Assembly: GCA_030648005.1 (NCBI GenBank)
Contig: JAUSIP010000020.1
Location: 1 to 41,920, forward strand
DNA from: a bacterium
GTDB lineage: Bacteria > Patescibacteriota > Minisyncoccia > Phycocordibacterales > UBA12445
Reading direction: 5' to 3'
Length of the DNA: 41,920 bases
The notes beneath the pieces are model-generated. The model worked only from the letters and a program-made list of their open reading frames with translations. It was not told the origin of the DNA and searched no databases. Position 1 is the stretch's first letter. Every line of letters starts with the position of its first letter. Made by a program: the position numbers and the translations under genes. Of the stretch, positions 22,715 to 31,288 are shown one piece after another.

Positions 22715-23595
22715 TGCCACATATACCAGTTCTTTTAAAAGAGACCGTAGAGGGTCTAAATATAAAGTCAGGAAGCGTTGTCTTGGATGCAACCTTCGGT
22801 GGTGGCGGACATTCTAGAGAGATCTGTAAGATTGTCGGTAATTCAGGAAAGCTTCTATCTCTAGATGCGGATCCGGTGGCGAAGACAAGGATAGATAGCG
22901 AAGCTATGAGTTCTTGCAACTTTGAACTTGTAACCGCTAACTTCAGAGACATCGACAAGGTGATGGAAGAGAGGAAGATCGAGAAGTTGGATGGAGCGAT
23001 GTTCGATCTTGGACTCAGCTCGTTTCAGCTTGACGATGGAGGAAGGGGATTCACGTTCCAGAAAGATGAACCATTACAGATGACCTTCGGCGCCGGTGCA
23101 AAATTCACAGCTGAAGAGATCGTAAATGGCTGGGATGAAGAGAATATCGCTGACATTATCTATGGTTATGGTGGGGAACAGTTCTCAAGAAGAATCGCCA
23201 AAAAGATCGTTGAGGAAAGAAAGATCGGGCCTATCAAGACTACGTTTCAGTTGGTGAGGATCATTGGAGATGCTGTGCCGGACTTTTATAGAAAACGTAA
23301 GATTCACTTCGCTACCAAGACCTTCCAAGCGCTTCGTATAACGGTCAACGACGAGATAGGGGCGCTTAAAGAGGCTATCGAGAAGGCTTGGTTGGTATTA
23401 AATAGTGGAGGCAGATTGGCGGTAATATCGTTTCATGAATTAGAAGATCGAGTAGTTAAGATATTTTTTAGAGATAAGAAAGCAGGGGGAATGGCAAATG
23501 CCATAACAAAGAAACCTATCGTGCCATCTAAGGAGGAGACATCTAGTAACCCCAGATCACGAAGTGCGAAGTTGAGGGTAGTAGAGAAAATTTAA
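22714..23595 (+). CDS. rsmH: 16S rRNA (cytosine1402-N4)-methyltransferase
   Basis: RsmH (MraW) methylates C1402 in the ribosomal P site using SAM. MPHIPVLLKETVEGL is the classic N-terminus. VVLDATFGGGGHSREI is the SAM-binding motif I, and DGAMFDLGLSSFQLDDGGRGFTFQKDEPLQM is the family signature. ATKTFQALRITVNDEIGALKEAIEKA and VISFHELEDRVVKIFF complete it. Length 293 is slightly short but complete. ATG overlaps the mraZ stop. Confidence 0.97.
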   Translation: MPHIPVLLKETVEGLNIKSGSVVLDATFGGGGHSREICKIVGNSGKLLSLDADPVAKTRIDSEAMSSCNFELVTANFRDIDKVMEERKIEKLDGAMFDLGLSSFQLDDGGRGFTFQKDEPLQMTFGAGAKFTAEEIVNGWDEENIADIIYGYGGEQFSRRIAKKIVEERKIGPIKTTFQLVRIIGDAVPDFYRKRKIHFATKTFQALRITVNDEIGALKEAIEKAWLVLNSGGRLAVISFHELEDRVVKIFFRDKKAGGMANAITKKPIVPSKEETSSNPRSRSAKLRVVEKI

Positions 23596-23599
23596 TTTT

Positions 23600-23935
23600 A
23601 TGAACAGCTATATAGAGAAATACAATACAGAAGATATACAAAGATACTTATCAGTGGTATTGGTTTTTTCCGCTATTGCTCTTTCTTTGTTTTATATTTA
23701 TTTAATAAACAGCTCTATTTTAAATACGATGTCTAGGGAGCAAAATAATAGACAGATCGCAGAGGTGTCAGCCAAGCTCTCCGGCTTAGAGAATAGCTAT
23801 ATGGCGCGAAAGAGCGACTTAAATATCGACATGGCACGCACTCTTGGTTTCAAGGATGATTTCAGCAAGGTACACTTTAGTAGTGAGAGTCCAAATGTAG
23901 CAGGCAACCTCTCCCTTCTTGGTGATGAGATCTAG
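23600..23935 (+). CDS. ftsL: FtsL-like bitopic division protein
   Basis: A 111-aa protein with a short cytoplasmic tail, one membrane helix (LSVVLVFSAIALSLFYIYLI) and an external heptad-rich region (EQNNRQIAEVSAKLSGLENSYMARKSDL). Sequence identity to FtsL is always low; the call rests on topology and its position between rsmH and ftsI, where FtsL sits in dcw clusters. FtsL would bridge FtsB and the FtsWI synthase at the septum. The ftsI start overlaps its end. Confidence 0.78.
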   Translation: MNSYIEKYNTEDIQRYLSVVLVFSAIALSLFYIYLINSSILNTMSREQNNRQIAEVSAKLSGLENSYMARKSDLNIDMARTLGFKDDFSKVHFSSESPNVAGNLSLLGDEI

Positions 23936-25646
23936 TTTTTCAAATAGGATCTATCTGCTCTCTTTTTTTGCCTTAGCTTTCTCTGTGGTCATAATTATCC
24001 GTCTTTTTAATGTGCAAATCATAAATGGTGAGGATTACAGCAAGAGAGCCGATAGACAGTACGTTAAGCCCTCGTCGGATATATTATCCAGGGGATCAAT
24101 TTTTTTTCTTGAGAAGAACGGCCACGCCGTGTCTGCTGCAACATTAAAGACTGTATATATTGTTGCAATTAATCCAAATATCTTAAGAGATGCGGAGGCG
24201 GCTTATTCTAGAATAGATGAGATATTAAAAATAGATAAAGAGGCTTTTTTAATGGCCTCAGCGCGAAAGGATGACCCGTACGAAGTTATCACTAAATTAG
24301 AAGATAGCGATCTTGCAGATAAGATTAAGGGACTTGGTGTTCCTGGGTTGAGTGTTTACAAGGAGAACGTCAGATTTTATCCTGGCGGAAAGCTTGCCGC
24401 ACAGATTCTCGGGATAGTTGCTAGATCTAAAGATGAGGGTGATCATTATGCCGGTCGTTATGGATTGGAAAAATATTATGAAGATATGCTGGCGCGCAAC
24501 AATGAGTCCCTGCGGGTGAATTTCTTTGCGGAGATGTTCTCTAATGTTAAAAAGACCGTTGTTGCAGGAGATAAGTCTGCATCTTCAGGTGATATAGTTC
24601 TTTCGATTGAACCTAATGTTGAGTTGTATCTCGATAAGGAGTTGAATGCACTGAAGGATAAGTGGGACCCGGATTCTCTGGGTGGGATCGTTATTGAGCC
24701 TAAGACCGGACGAATTGTCGCCGCCACATTCTTGCCTGACTTTGACCCGAATGATTTTGGTAAAGAGAAAGATATTTCAGTCTTCTCTAATCCGATGGTA
24801 GAGAACGTTTTTGAATTCGGATCGATTATTAAACCACTCACGATCTCCGCCGGTATTGACGCCGGGGTTATAAAACCTGAAACCAAATATGATGATAAGG
24901 GGTTTGTAACACTAAACGGCAAGAAGATAGAGAACCACGATCATAAGGCGATGGGTCGGATTGACATGCAGGCCGTTCTAGACAACTCTCTAAATACGGG
25001 TGCTGTTTTTGTGATGCAGAAGCTTGGCCGAGATAAATTTAGGACATATATGGAGTCATTCGGATTAGGTAAGAAGACTGGTATCGATCTTCCGAATGAA
25101 ACTTCTGGTTTAACCGCCAATCTTAAAAGTAAATATGAGATAGATTATGCAACTTCAGCTTTCGGGCAGGGTATAGCGCTGACTCCCGTAGGTGCAGTTA
25201 GAGCGCTTTCATCTTTGGCTAATGGTGGAGTTATGGTTAAACCGAGGATAGTAGATAAGATCGATAGCGGACTCGGCGCGCCGAAAATTTTTGAGACGGT
25301 ATTGCAGGGGAGAGTGTTGAAGGAGAAGACCGCCCGAGAGATTACGGGAATGCTGGTGCATGCTTTCGATAAAGGTCTCTTGGGTGGGGTATATAAGATT
25401 AAACAATATAGTATTGCCGCTAAGACCGGTACTGCTCAGATCTCCGATAGTAGTGGTAAGTATGGCGACAAGGATTTGCACTCATTCTTCGGCTACTTCC
25501 CGGCATATAATCCGAGATTTCTAGTCTTGCTCTATATGGTTGATCCGAAGAATGGAGCTAGATTTGCATCTGACACCTTGCCTATCCCATTTGTAAATAT
25601 CACCAAATTCTTGTTAAATTACTATGAAGTGCCACCTGATAGATAA
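23925..25646 (+). CDS. ftsI: FtsI/PBP3-type division transpeptidase
   Basis: A class B PBP for septal cross-linking. It has a membrane anchor at about 9-27 (IYLLSFFALAFSVVIIIRLF), a pedestal domain, then SIIK (S300), SLN (355-357) and KTG (500-502). Length ~573 is normal. I choose ATG 23925 over TTG 23919 and GTG 23922; it overlaps ftsL by 11 nt. No FtsW gene follows here. murF begins 6 nt after the stop. Confidence 0.94.
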   Translation: MRSSFSNRIYLLSFFALAFSVVIIIRLFNVQIINGEDYSKRADRQYVKPSSDILSRGSIFFLEKNGHAVSAATLKTVYIVAINPNILRDAEAAYSRIDEILKIDKEAFLMASARKDDPYEVITKLEDSDLADKIKGLGVPGLSVYKENVRFYPGGKLAAQILGIVARSKDEGDHYAGRYGLEKYYEDMLARNNESLRVNFFAEMFSNVKKTVVAGDKSASSGDIVLSIEPNVELYLDKELNALKDKWDPDSLGGIVIEPKTGRIVAATFLPDFDPNDFGKEKDISVFSNPMVENVFEFGSIIKPLTISAGIDAGVIKPETKYDDKGFVTLNGKKIENHDHKAMGRIDMQAVLDNSLNTGAVFVMQKLGRDKFRTYMESFGLGKKTGIDLPNETSGLTANLKSKYEIDYATSAFGQGIALTPVGAVRALSSLANGGVMVKPRIVDKIDSGLGAPKIFETVLQGRVLKEKTAREITGMLVHAFDKGLLGGVYKIKQYSIAAKTGTAQISDSSGKYGDKDLHSFFGYFPAYNPRFLVLLYMVDPKNGARFASDTLPIPFVNITKFLLNYYEVPPDR

Positions 25647-25652
25647 TCCATC

Positions 25653-26963
25653 ATGATTAAAGCAATATTGAGAAAAATAGTAATATTCCTGATAACCATA
25701 GAGGCTCGCTTGGTGTTGAAGAAATATAATCCTAATATCATCGCTATTACTGGCAATGCCGGTAAGACAGGCGCCAAAGATGCCATTGCCGCTGTTTTGG
25801 AGCCGGAATTTTCTGTATGGAAAAACGAGAAGAGTTATAACAGTGACATCGGTATACCACTAACAATACTACACTGCAAGAATGGGTGGCTTAACCCTTT
25901 TTCCTGGTTGAAGAATATCTATGAGGGTTTGGCACTCATTCTTTTTTCTCATGACTATCCTAAATGGCTTGTGCTTGAAGTGGGTGCGGATAAGCCGGAT
26001 GATATAGGTAAGTTCGCGAAGTGGCTTCATCCGGATATTGTTGTCGTGACCAGGATCGGCGAGACACCTGTGCATGTTGAACTTTTTCCTTCGCGCGATG
26101 ACCTGATCGAAGAAAAGGCGAAATTAGTTAGAGCCCTTCGTCCTGGTGGAATTCTCGTGCTGAATGCTGACGATCCGGATGTTTTAGCAATGAGAGATTT
26201 ACCTAAATTAGCCAAAGTTCTTACTTATGGGTTTTCTCCTGTAGCTAGCTTTCGGGTGTCCAATCAAAATATTATATATATTGAAAAAAGTCACCAGTCT
26301 ATGCCGGACGGCATAACTTTCAAAATAGATTATCTGGGCAACATCATACCGGTCCGACTCCCTGGTGTTGTTGGTAGACAAAATATCTATTCAGCCCTTG
26401 CAGCTTTCGCTGTTGGTACGGCGCTAAATATTAACTTTATCGGAATGATAGATTCGGCCGCTAAATATGAAAGGCCGGCCGGCCGGCTCCGGCTAATAGA
26501 CGGTATTAGCAATTCGATCATTTTAGATGACACATACAACTCTTCACCGGCCGCTTTGGAACTTGCCATAGAGTCGGTTCATGACATTAAGGTGTCAGGT
26601 AGAAAGATCGCCGTCTTGGGTGACATGCTGGAGCTCGGTCACTATACTAACGATGCTCATTATAAGATCGGCAAGCAGGTCCCAGTACATTTCGATATGT
26701 TGGTTACTGTCGGCCAGAGGGCCCGGGCGTTTGCGAAGGGCGCATTTGATGCGGGGATGAAAAAAAATAGTATAAAAAGTTTTAGTGATTCAGTCGAGGC
26801 CGGTGATTATATCAAGGGAATCATCGGTATCGGAGATTTGGTTTTGGTTAAGGGTTCTCAGGGTGTGAGGATGGAAAGAGTCGTGGAGAAACTGATGGCA
26901 ACACCGGAAGACAAGTTAAAATTTCTCGTTAGACAAGAGAAAGAGTGGATTGAGAAAGTATAA
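25653..26963 (+). CDS. murF: MurF-type Mur ligase lacking the N-terminal substrate domain
   Basis: MurF joins D-Ala-D-Ala to UDP-MurNAc-tripeptide. ILDDTYNSSPAALELAIESV and KIAVLGDMLELG are MurF signatures, and the end VLVKGSQGVRMERVVEKLM is also typical. The protein opens with an amphipathic or membrane-like helix (AILRKIVIFLITIEARLVL) and goes straight to the P-loop at residues 34-40. Thus the usual N-terminal UDP-binding domain is missing or replaced. The P-loop reads GNAGKTG where GxxGKTT is usual. A related ligase is not excluded, but its dcw position favours MurF. Confidence 0.85.
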   Translation: MIKAILRKIVIFLITIEARLVLKKYNPNIIAITGNAGKTGAKDAIAAVLEPEFSVWKNEKSYNSDIGIPLTILHCKNGWLNPFSWLKNIYEGLALILFSHDYPKWLVLEVGADKPDDIGKFAKWLHPDIVVVTRIGETPVHVELFPSRDDLIEEKAKLVRALRPGGILVLNADDPDVLAMRDLPKLAKVLTYGFSPVASFRVSNQNIIYIEKSHQSMPDGITFKIDYLGNIIPVRLPGVVGRQNIYSALAAFAVGTALNINFIGMIDSAAKYERPAGRLRLIDGISNSIILDDTYNSSPAALELAIESVHDIKVSGRKIAVLGDMLELGHYTNDAHYKIGKQVPVHFDMLVTVGQRARAFAKGAFDAGMKKNSIKSFSDSVEAGDYIKGIIGIGDLVLVKGSQGVRMERVVEKLMATPEDKLKFLVRQEKEWIEKV

Positions 26964-26983
26964 GGGAAAAGTATAAGTATAAG
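26958..26983 (+). repeat. GTATAAG intercistronic motif, murF-DUF167 junction
   Basis: Three GTATAAG units (26958, 26971, 26977) with GGAAAA between the first two. The murF stop is in the first unit, and the motif runs directly to ATG 26984. The 26-nt sequence is identical to 36545-36570. Confidence 0.75.
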
Positions 26984-27208
26984 ATGTATATAAAAGTCAG
27001 AGTTTATCCGGGCGCAAAAAAAGAGCGTTTTAAAAAAAATAAAGAAGATAGTTTTGAGGTGGATGTAAGAGAGAAGGCCGAGATGAATATGGCCAATAAG
27101 AGAGTTGTTGCCCTGCTTGCTGAGAATTTAAATTTTCCGATCAATAAGATTAGGCTTGTTTCTGGGCACCATAGTCCGAGTAAGATATTTAATATTATGA
27201 ATTCGTAA
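26984..27208 (+). CDS. DUF167 (YggU-like) protein
   Basis: A 74-aa protein with the DUF167 layout: MYIKVRVYPGAKKERFK, then FEVDVREKAEMNMANKRVVALLAENL, then IRLVSGHHSPSKIFNI, matching the family pattern of V-x-P-x-A-K, A-N and a final G-x-x-S-x-x-K. The family has no established biochemical role. It is the terminal gene of the dcw transcript, 20 nt after murF. Confidence 0.88.
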   Translation: MYIKVRVYPGAKKERFKKNKEDSFEVDVREKAEMNMANKRVVALLAENLNFPINKIRLVSGHHSPSKIFNIMNS

Positions 27209-27222
27209 GAATATGTGTTAGT

Positions 27223-27251
27223 TTGAGGTTAGAATTGCTTTGAATTTAGAT
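27223..27251 (+). promoter_or_regulatory. Promoter of the 27267 cassette gene
   Basis: TTGAGG at 27223-27228, a 17-nt spacer and TTAGAT at 27246-27251. This leaves a short leader carrying AAAGGAG. Confidence 0.5.
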
Positions 27252-27266
27252 CTAAAGGAGCTTGAT

Positions 27267-27590
27267 ATGTCAGCGGAAGAAGACGCCAAAAATGAAGAGA
27301 AGAGGCAGAAGAGGGAAGCTCAAAGAAAGAAGAGTGAAGAGTCTCTAGCTCGACTTCATGATTCTGTCGATGATGAGGCGTTTACGCCAGATAAACTTTC
27401 TGGTACCAACGAGAAGAGAGAGATATCTCGCCAGAATCTTGCTGAAGTTCAGAGGGAGGCGGAGGCGAACAGGAAAGCGGAAAAAGTAAAGAAGGATGAG
27501 AAATGGGCTAAAAAACGGCGTGAAGAGGGGGGTAAGAATAAGGGTCAGCCCAAGAATGGTAACAAAGATAAAGGTAAGAAGTCCAAATAA
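27267..27590 (+). CDS. Highly charged, probably disordered small protein (cassette gene)
   Basis: I start at ATG 27267 because AAAGGAG (27254-27260) lies 6 nt upstream; the in-frame TTG at 27240 has no such site and overlaps the promoter. The ~107-aa product is dominated by Lys, Glu, Arg and Asp (KNEEKRQKREAQRKKSEESL, RKAEKVKKDEKWAKKRREEG) and ends in a basic KNKGQPKNGNKDKGKKSK tail. It has no hydrophobic core. It could bind nucleic acid or ribosomes through the tail, but nothing beyond charge supports that. It is a single-gene unit with its own promoter and terminator just before the heat-shock operon. Confidence 0.68.
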   Translation: MSAEEDAKNEEKRQKREAQRKKSEESLARLHDSVDDEAFTPDKLSGTNEKREISRQNLAEVQREAEANRKAEKVKKDEKWAKKRREEGGKNKGQPKNGNKDKGKKSK

Positions 27591-27597
27591 TTCTAGT

Positions 27598-27625
27598 CCC
27601 CGGCGATTGTCGGGGCTGTTTTTAT
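27598..27625 (+). terminator. Intrinsic terminator
   Basis: CCCCGGC (27598-27604) pairs with GTCGGGG (27609-27615) around GATT, followed by CTG and a run of five T. Confidence 0.82.
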
Positions 27626-27630
27626 TAAAT

Positions 27631-27658
27631 TTGACACAGACTGATAATAGTTTATAAT
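27631..27658 (+). promoter_or_regulatory. Promoter of grpE-dnaK-dnaJ
   Basis: A strong TTGACA (27631-27636), 16-nt spacer, TATAAT (27653-27658). The leader is about 8 nt. I see no CIRCE inverted repeat here, so HrcA control is not evident. Confidence 0.75.
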
Positions 27659-27672
27659 GCTGATACAATATT

Positions 27673-28260
27673 ATGGAAAATGATGAAGTAACAATAGAGG
27701 CTGATGGTGAGGAGGATATTTCTTTTGATGATATTTCCACAGACAACGCAGAGAAAATCGAGAAGTTAAAAGCCAAATTAAAGAGTGCACTGAAAGAGAA
27801 AGAGGAGTATCTTGGAGGCTGGCAGAGGTGTCGGGCTGACTTCGTGAATGCCAAGAGAATGGCGGATGTGGAGAGGCTTAGTATTCTTGATTCAGTAAGT
27901 GAGTCATACTTAAAAGATCTACTGCCGGTACTCGATAGCTTTGAGTTAGCACTTGCGGAGCGTAATGATGCTGGGCTTGCCCCGCGTAGCCAGGGCGAAG
28001 TGGGGGAGAGTTGGCGGGCAGGATTTTTGGGTATATACTCTAAGCTACTCGATACATTAAGTCGACGCGGATTGAAGCAAATATGCAAAGTTGGCGATAA
28101 ATTTAATATCAATGAGCAGGAGCCGGTTGTTATGGTTCCGGTTGACAAGGAGGAGCTGGATGATATTGTAACCGAAGTTTTGCAGAAGGGTTATAGTATG
28201 AATGGCAAGACTATTCGGCCGGCTAAAGTATCAGTTGGGCAGTATAATAAGAAAGTATAA
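27673..28260 (+). CDS. grpE: GrpE nucleotide exchange factor with in-frame repeat element
   Basis: GrpE releases ADP from DnaK. It has a long N-terminal helix (KIEKLKAKLKSALKEKEEYLGGWQRCRADFVNAKRMADVE), the LPVLDSFELALAE segment and the beta-domain DKFNINEQEPVVMVPVDKEELDDIVTEVLQKGYSMNGKTIRPAKVSV, all typical. Between ALAE and GFLGIY the loop is about 10 residues longer than in E. coli and includes GLAPRSQGEVG, encoded by the 27-nt element at 27979-28005. First gene of the chaperone operon; dnaK follows after the GTATAAG motif. Confidence 0.94.
   Translation: MENDEVTIEADGEEDISFDDISTDNAEKIEKLKAKLKSALKEKEEYLGGWQRCRADFVNAKRMADVERLSILDSVSESYLKDLLPVLDSFELALAERNDAGLAPRSQGEVGESWRAGFLGIYSKLLDTLSRRGLKQICKVGDKFNINEQEPVVMVPVDKEELDDIVTEVLQKGYSMNGKTIRPAKVSVGQYNKKV
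27979..28005 (+). repeat. 27-nt G/C-rich element, grpE copy
   Basis: GCCCCGCGTAGC, CAG, GGCGAAGTGGGG. It matches the reverse-strand murA copy (5314-5340) at 23 of 27 positions. It lies in frame in an extended GrpE loop and is much more GC-rich than the flanking codons. Confidence 0.75.
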
Positions 28261-28280
28261 GGGTTTAGTATAAGAATAAG
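28255..28280 (+). repeat. GTATAAG intercistronic motif, grpE-dnaK junction
   Basis: GTATAAG containing the grpE stop at 28255-28261, a second GTATAAG at 28268-28274 and a degenerate AATAAG ending at 28280. The first two units have the same 13-nt offset as in the murF and argS junction copies. Confidence 0.65.
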
Positions 28281-28289
28281 TAAAAATAT

Positions 28290-30188
28290 ATGTCAAAAAT
28301 ATTAGGAATAGATTTAGGAACCACAAACTCAGCTATGGCGATAGTTGAAGGAGGTTTGCCTAAGATAATCGAGAATGCCGAAGGTGTCAGAACCACCCCG
28401 TCCATAGTGGCTATTTCTAAGGCGAGTGAGAGGTTGGTGGGACAACTAGCCAAAAGACAGAGTATTACGAATCCACAGAACACTATATACGGCATTAAGA
28501 GATTTATGGGACATAGATTTGAGGCTCCGGAGGTGCAGAAGGACAAGGGTGCAGTTCCGTACTCTGTAGAGCGGGGTGAGGACGGTGGTGCTCGAGTGAA
28601 GCTCAGAGATAAACTTTATACTCCGGAAGAGGTATCCTCTATGATACTTCAAAAGTTAAAGACTGATGCGGAGGCAAAACTTGGTGAGAAGATTACCGAG
28701 GCAGTGATCACTGTGCCTGCATACTTCAGTGATGCCCAGAGACAAGCAACAAAGAATGCCGGAGAGATTGCCGGATTTACAGTTAAGAGAATTATAAATG
28801 AGCCGACCGCTGCCGCTCTTGCCTATGGATTTAACACAAAGAAGAATGAGAAGATTGCCGTGTACGACTTCGGAGGAGGGACTTTTGATATTTCAGTTCT
28901 TGAGATCGGTGATGATGTTATTGAAGTTAAGTCTACGGATGGCGATAGTCACATGGGAGGAGAGGATATTGATCAGAGGATCATTAAGTGGATTGTCGAT
29001 GATTTTAGGAAAGCAAATGGTATAGATCTTTCAACTGATCCACTTGCAGTTCAACGATTGAAGGAGGCTGCGGAGAAGGCCAAGCATGATTTGTCCAATG
29101 TTAAGGAGGTTGAGATCAATGTACCGTTCATCACTTCAGATGCGACTGGCCCTAAGCACTTGCTTAGGACTATGACTCGTGCTGAGCTTGAGGGGCTGTC
29201 GGCTGAATACGTCACAAGATCTATTGAGATATCTAAGCGCGCAGTAGAAGCTTCAGGTTTTAAATTCTCTGAGATTAATGAGGTTATAATGGTTGGAGGT
29301 CAAACGAGAATGCCAGCTATTGTGGATGCTGTTAGAAATCTCTTTGGTAAGGAGCCAAATCGAAGCATCAATCCTGACGAAGTTGTGGCTATTGGCGCGG
29401 CGCTTCAGGGAGGAATTATGCAGGGTGATGTTAAGGATGTCTTACTGCTCGATGTTATCCCGCTATCTCTCGGTATTGAGACAATGGGTGGAGTATCGAC
29501 GAAGCTGATTGATAAGAATACAACAATACCGTCTTCTAAAACTCAAGTTTTCTCAACTGCTGCCGACAATCAGACTACGGTAGAGATTCATGTGTTGCAG
29601 GGCGAGAGACCTATGGCTGCAGACAATAAGACACTGGGTAAATTCACACTAGAGAAGATAGCCCCAGCGCCTAGAGGTATGCCACAAGTAGAGGTCTCTT
29701 TCGACGTTGATGTAAATGGCATTTTAAGTGTGACAGCTAAGGATAAAGCTACTAATAATCTCCAGTCTATAAAGATCCAGGCCAGAGGTGGTTTGAGTCA
29801 AGAGGATATTGATAAGATGAAGAAGGATGCGGAGGTTAATGCTGCTGAAGATCAAAAGAAGAAGGAGGAGGTTGATGTGATCAATAATGCCGATAGCTTG
29901 ATTGTCACTGCGGAGAAGAGTCTGAAGGATGCGGAGGGTAAGGTGTCAGCAGAGATAATTGCCGGAGTTAAAACAAAGATAGATAATTTGAAGAAATTAA
30001 AAGACGAGAGGAATATTCTGGAAGTTAAGAAGGCAACCGACGAACTCTTTACTGAGATGCAGAAGATTGGTGAGGCTGTTTATAATTCCGGTCCCAAAGC
30101 TGGAGAGGCGGGCGCCCCAGAACCGGAGAAGAAAGATGAGAAAGTGCGAGATGCAGACTTCGACGAGGGTAAATCAACAAATAATTAA
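28290..30188 (+). CDS. dnaK: Chaperone DnaK (Hsp70)
   Basis: The main ATP-driven Hsp70. The ATPase domain shows [47 protein letters not shown] and [17 protein letters not shown]. The linker [19 protein letters not shown] leads into the substrate-binding domain and a helical lid. Length 632 is normal, with a charged tail ending FDEGKSTNN. Start ATG 28290 has no Shine-Dalgarno site. The stop overlaps the dnaJ ATG. Confidence 0.98.
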   Translation: MSKILGIDLGTTNSAMAIVEGGLPKIIENAEGVRTTPSIVAISKASERLVGQLAKRQSITNPQNTIYGIKRFMGHRFEAPEVQKDKGAVPYSVERGEDGGARVKLRDKLYTPEEVSSMILQKLKTDAEAKLGEKITEAVITVPAYFSDAQRQATKNAGEIAGFTVKRIINEPTAAALAYGFNTKKNEKIAVYDFGGGTFDISVLEIGDDVIEVKSTDGDSHMGGEDIDQRIIKWIVDDFRKANGIDLSTDPLAVQRLKEAAEKAKHDLSNVKEVEINVPFITSDATGPKHLLRTMTRAELEGLSAEYVTRSIEISKRAVEASGFKFSEINEVIMVGGQTRMPAIVDAVRNLFGKEPNRSINPDEVVAIGAALQGGIMQGDVKDVLLLDVIPLSLGIETMGGVSTKLIDKNTTIPSSKTQVFSTAADNQTTVEIHVLQGERPMAADNKTLGKFTLEKIAPAPRGMPQVEVSFDVDVNGILSVTAKDKATNNLQSIKIQARGGLSQEDIDKMKKDAEVNAAEDQKKKEEVDVINNADSLIVTAEKSLKDAEGKVSAEIIAGVKTKIDNLKKLKDERNILEVKKATDELFTEMQKIGEAVYNSGPKAGEAGAPEPEKKDEKVRDADFDEGKSTNN

Positions 30189-31276
30189 TGGATTATTATC
30201 AAGTTTTAGGAGTAGATAAGAAAGCATCAAAGGACGAGATCAAGAGCGCCTTTAGAAAGCTGGCCCATAAATTTCATCCCGACAAGAACAACGGCGACGA
30301 GAAGAAATTTAAAGAGGTCAACGAAGCGTATCAGGTTTTGTCTGACGATAAGAAGCGCGCCGAGTATGATACTTACGGCCGAGTTTTTGGTGGGGGAGCA
30401 GGGCCGGGTGGTGGAGGATATGCCGATGGAGGCGGATTTGGTTTTGATTTCAGTGATCTATTTAGAGGTGGTGGAGGTGCTACGGGAGCACCTGATCTCG
30501 AAGATCTCTTTGAGGGTTTCTTTGGCGGAGGAAGAAGTAATGGAAGAAAGACTCCTCGTGGACGTGATATATCTATCGATCTTCAGATTAGCTTCTCCGA
30601 AGCCGTATTTGGTACAAGTAGGAAAGTGCTGATCACTAAGGTGGGCGCTTGTGATACTTGCAAGGGGACCGGAGCTAAGAAGGGTACGTCGATGATCAAG
30701 TGCGAACAGTGTGCCGGCAAGGGGAAGATCACAGAATCCAGAAGGTCTATAATGGGATCCTTCACCACTGAGCGAGATTGCGACAAGTGTCAGGGAAAGG
30801 GCGAAATTCCCAAGGAGCCCTGTGGGGCATGTTATGGTATGGGAGTACTTAAGAAGAGTGAAGAGATGGATATCAAGATTCCGGCTGGAATGGATGAGGG
30901 CGAGATGATTCGTTTGAATGGTCAGGGCGAGGCTGTGGCGAAGGGTGTGGCAGGGGATTTATATGTTAAGGTGCATATCGAGAGACATCCGGTATTTCGA
31001 AGAGACGGAAGCGATCTGACAATGGACTTGAGTATAAAACTAACTGATGCCCTTCTCGGTGGAACATACGATATTAAAACCTTAGATGGTAACATTAGCC
31101 TGAAGATCCCACAGGGGGTCTCTCATGGTGAGATATTGCGTATTACCGGCAGGGGAGTACCACTAGATAAGAATCGTAGAGGTAACTTACTAATTAGAAT
31201 ACTGATCAAGATGCCCTCGAAAATTTCTAAAAAAACTTCAGACATAATCGAGAAACTTAAAGACGAAGGCTTATAG
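30188..31276 (+). CDS. dnaJ: Chaperone DnaJ (type I Hsp40)
   Basis: Stimulates DnaK ATPase and delivers substrates. The J domain has [25 protein letters not shown] with the HPD tripeptide. A Gly/Phe-rich region follows, then four zinc-finger repeats ([32 protein letters not shown]), and then the C-terminal substrate domain ([18 protein letters not shown]). Length 362 is usual. It overlaps dnaK by 1 nt. Confidence 0.97.
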   Translation: MDYYQVLGVDKKASKDEIKSAFRKLAHKFHPDKNNGDEKKFKEVNEAYQVLSDDKKRAEYDTYGRVFGGGAGPGGGGYADGGGFGFDFSDLFRGGGGATGAPDLEDLFEGFFGGGRSNGRKTPRGRDISIDLQISFSEAVFGTSRKVLITKVGACDTCKGTGAKKGTSMIKCEQCAGKGKITESRRSIMGSFTTERDCDKCQGKGEIPKEPCGACYGMGVLKKSEEMDIKIPAGMDEGEMIRLNGQGEAVAKGVAGDLYVKVHIERHPVFRRDGSDLTMDLSIKLTDALLGGTYDIKTLDGNISLKIPQGVSHGEILRITGRGVPLDKNRRGNLLIRILIKMPSKISKKTSDIIEKLKDEGL

Positions 31277-31288
31277 CTTGTTTATAAA

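Noticed and set aside
26467..26486. GGCC tandem run in murF as a mini-element
   Set aside because: It simply encodes the conserved RPAGR segment of Mur ligases with GC-rich codons.
27590..27672. CIRCE operator for the grpE operon
   Set aside because: No TTAGCACTC-N9-GAGTGCTAA-type inverted repeat is found around the promoter.
27345..28148. 267-aa reverse-strand frame across the charged gene and grpE
   Set aside because: It crosses a terminator, a promoter and two genes on the other strand; its Ser/Leu-rich content is the complement of Lys/Glu codons.
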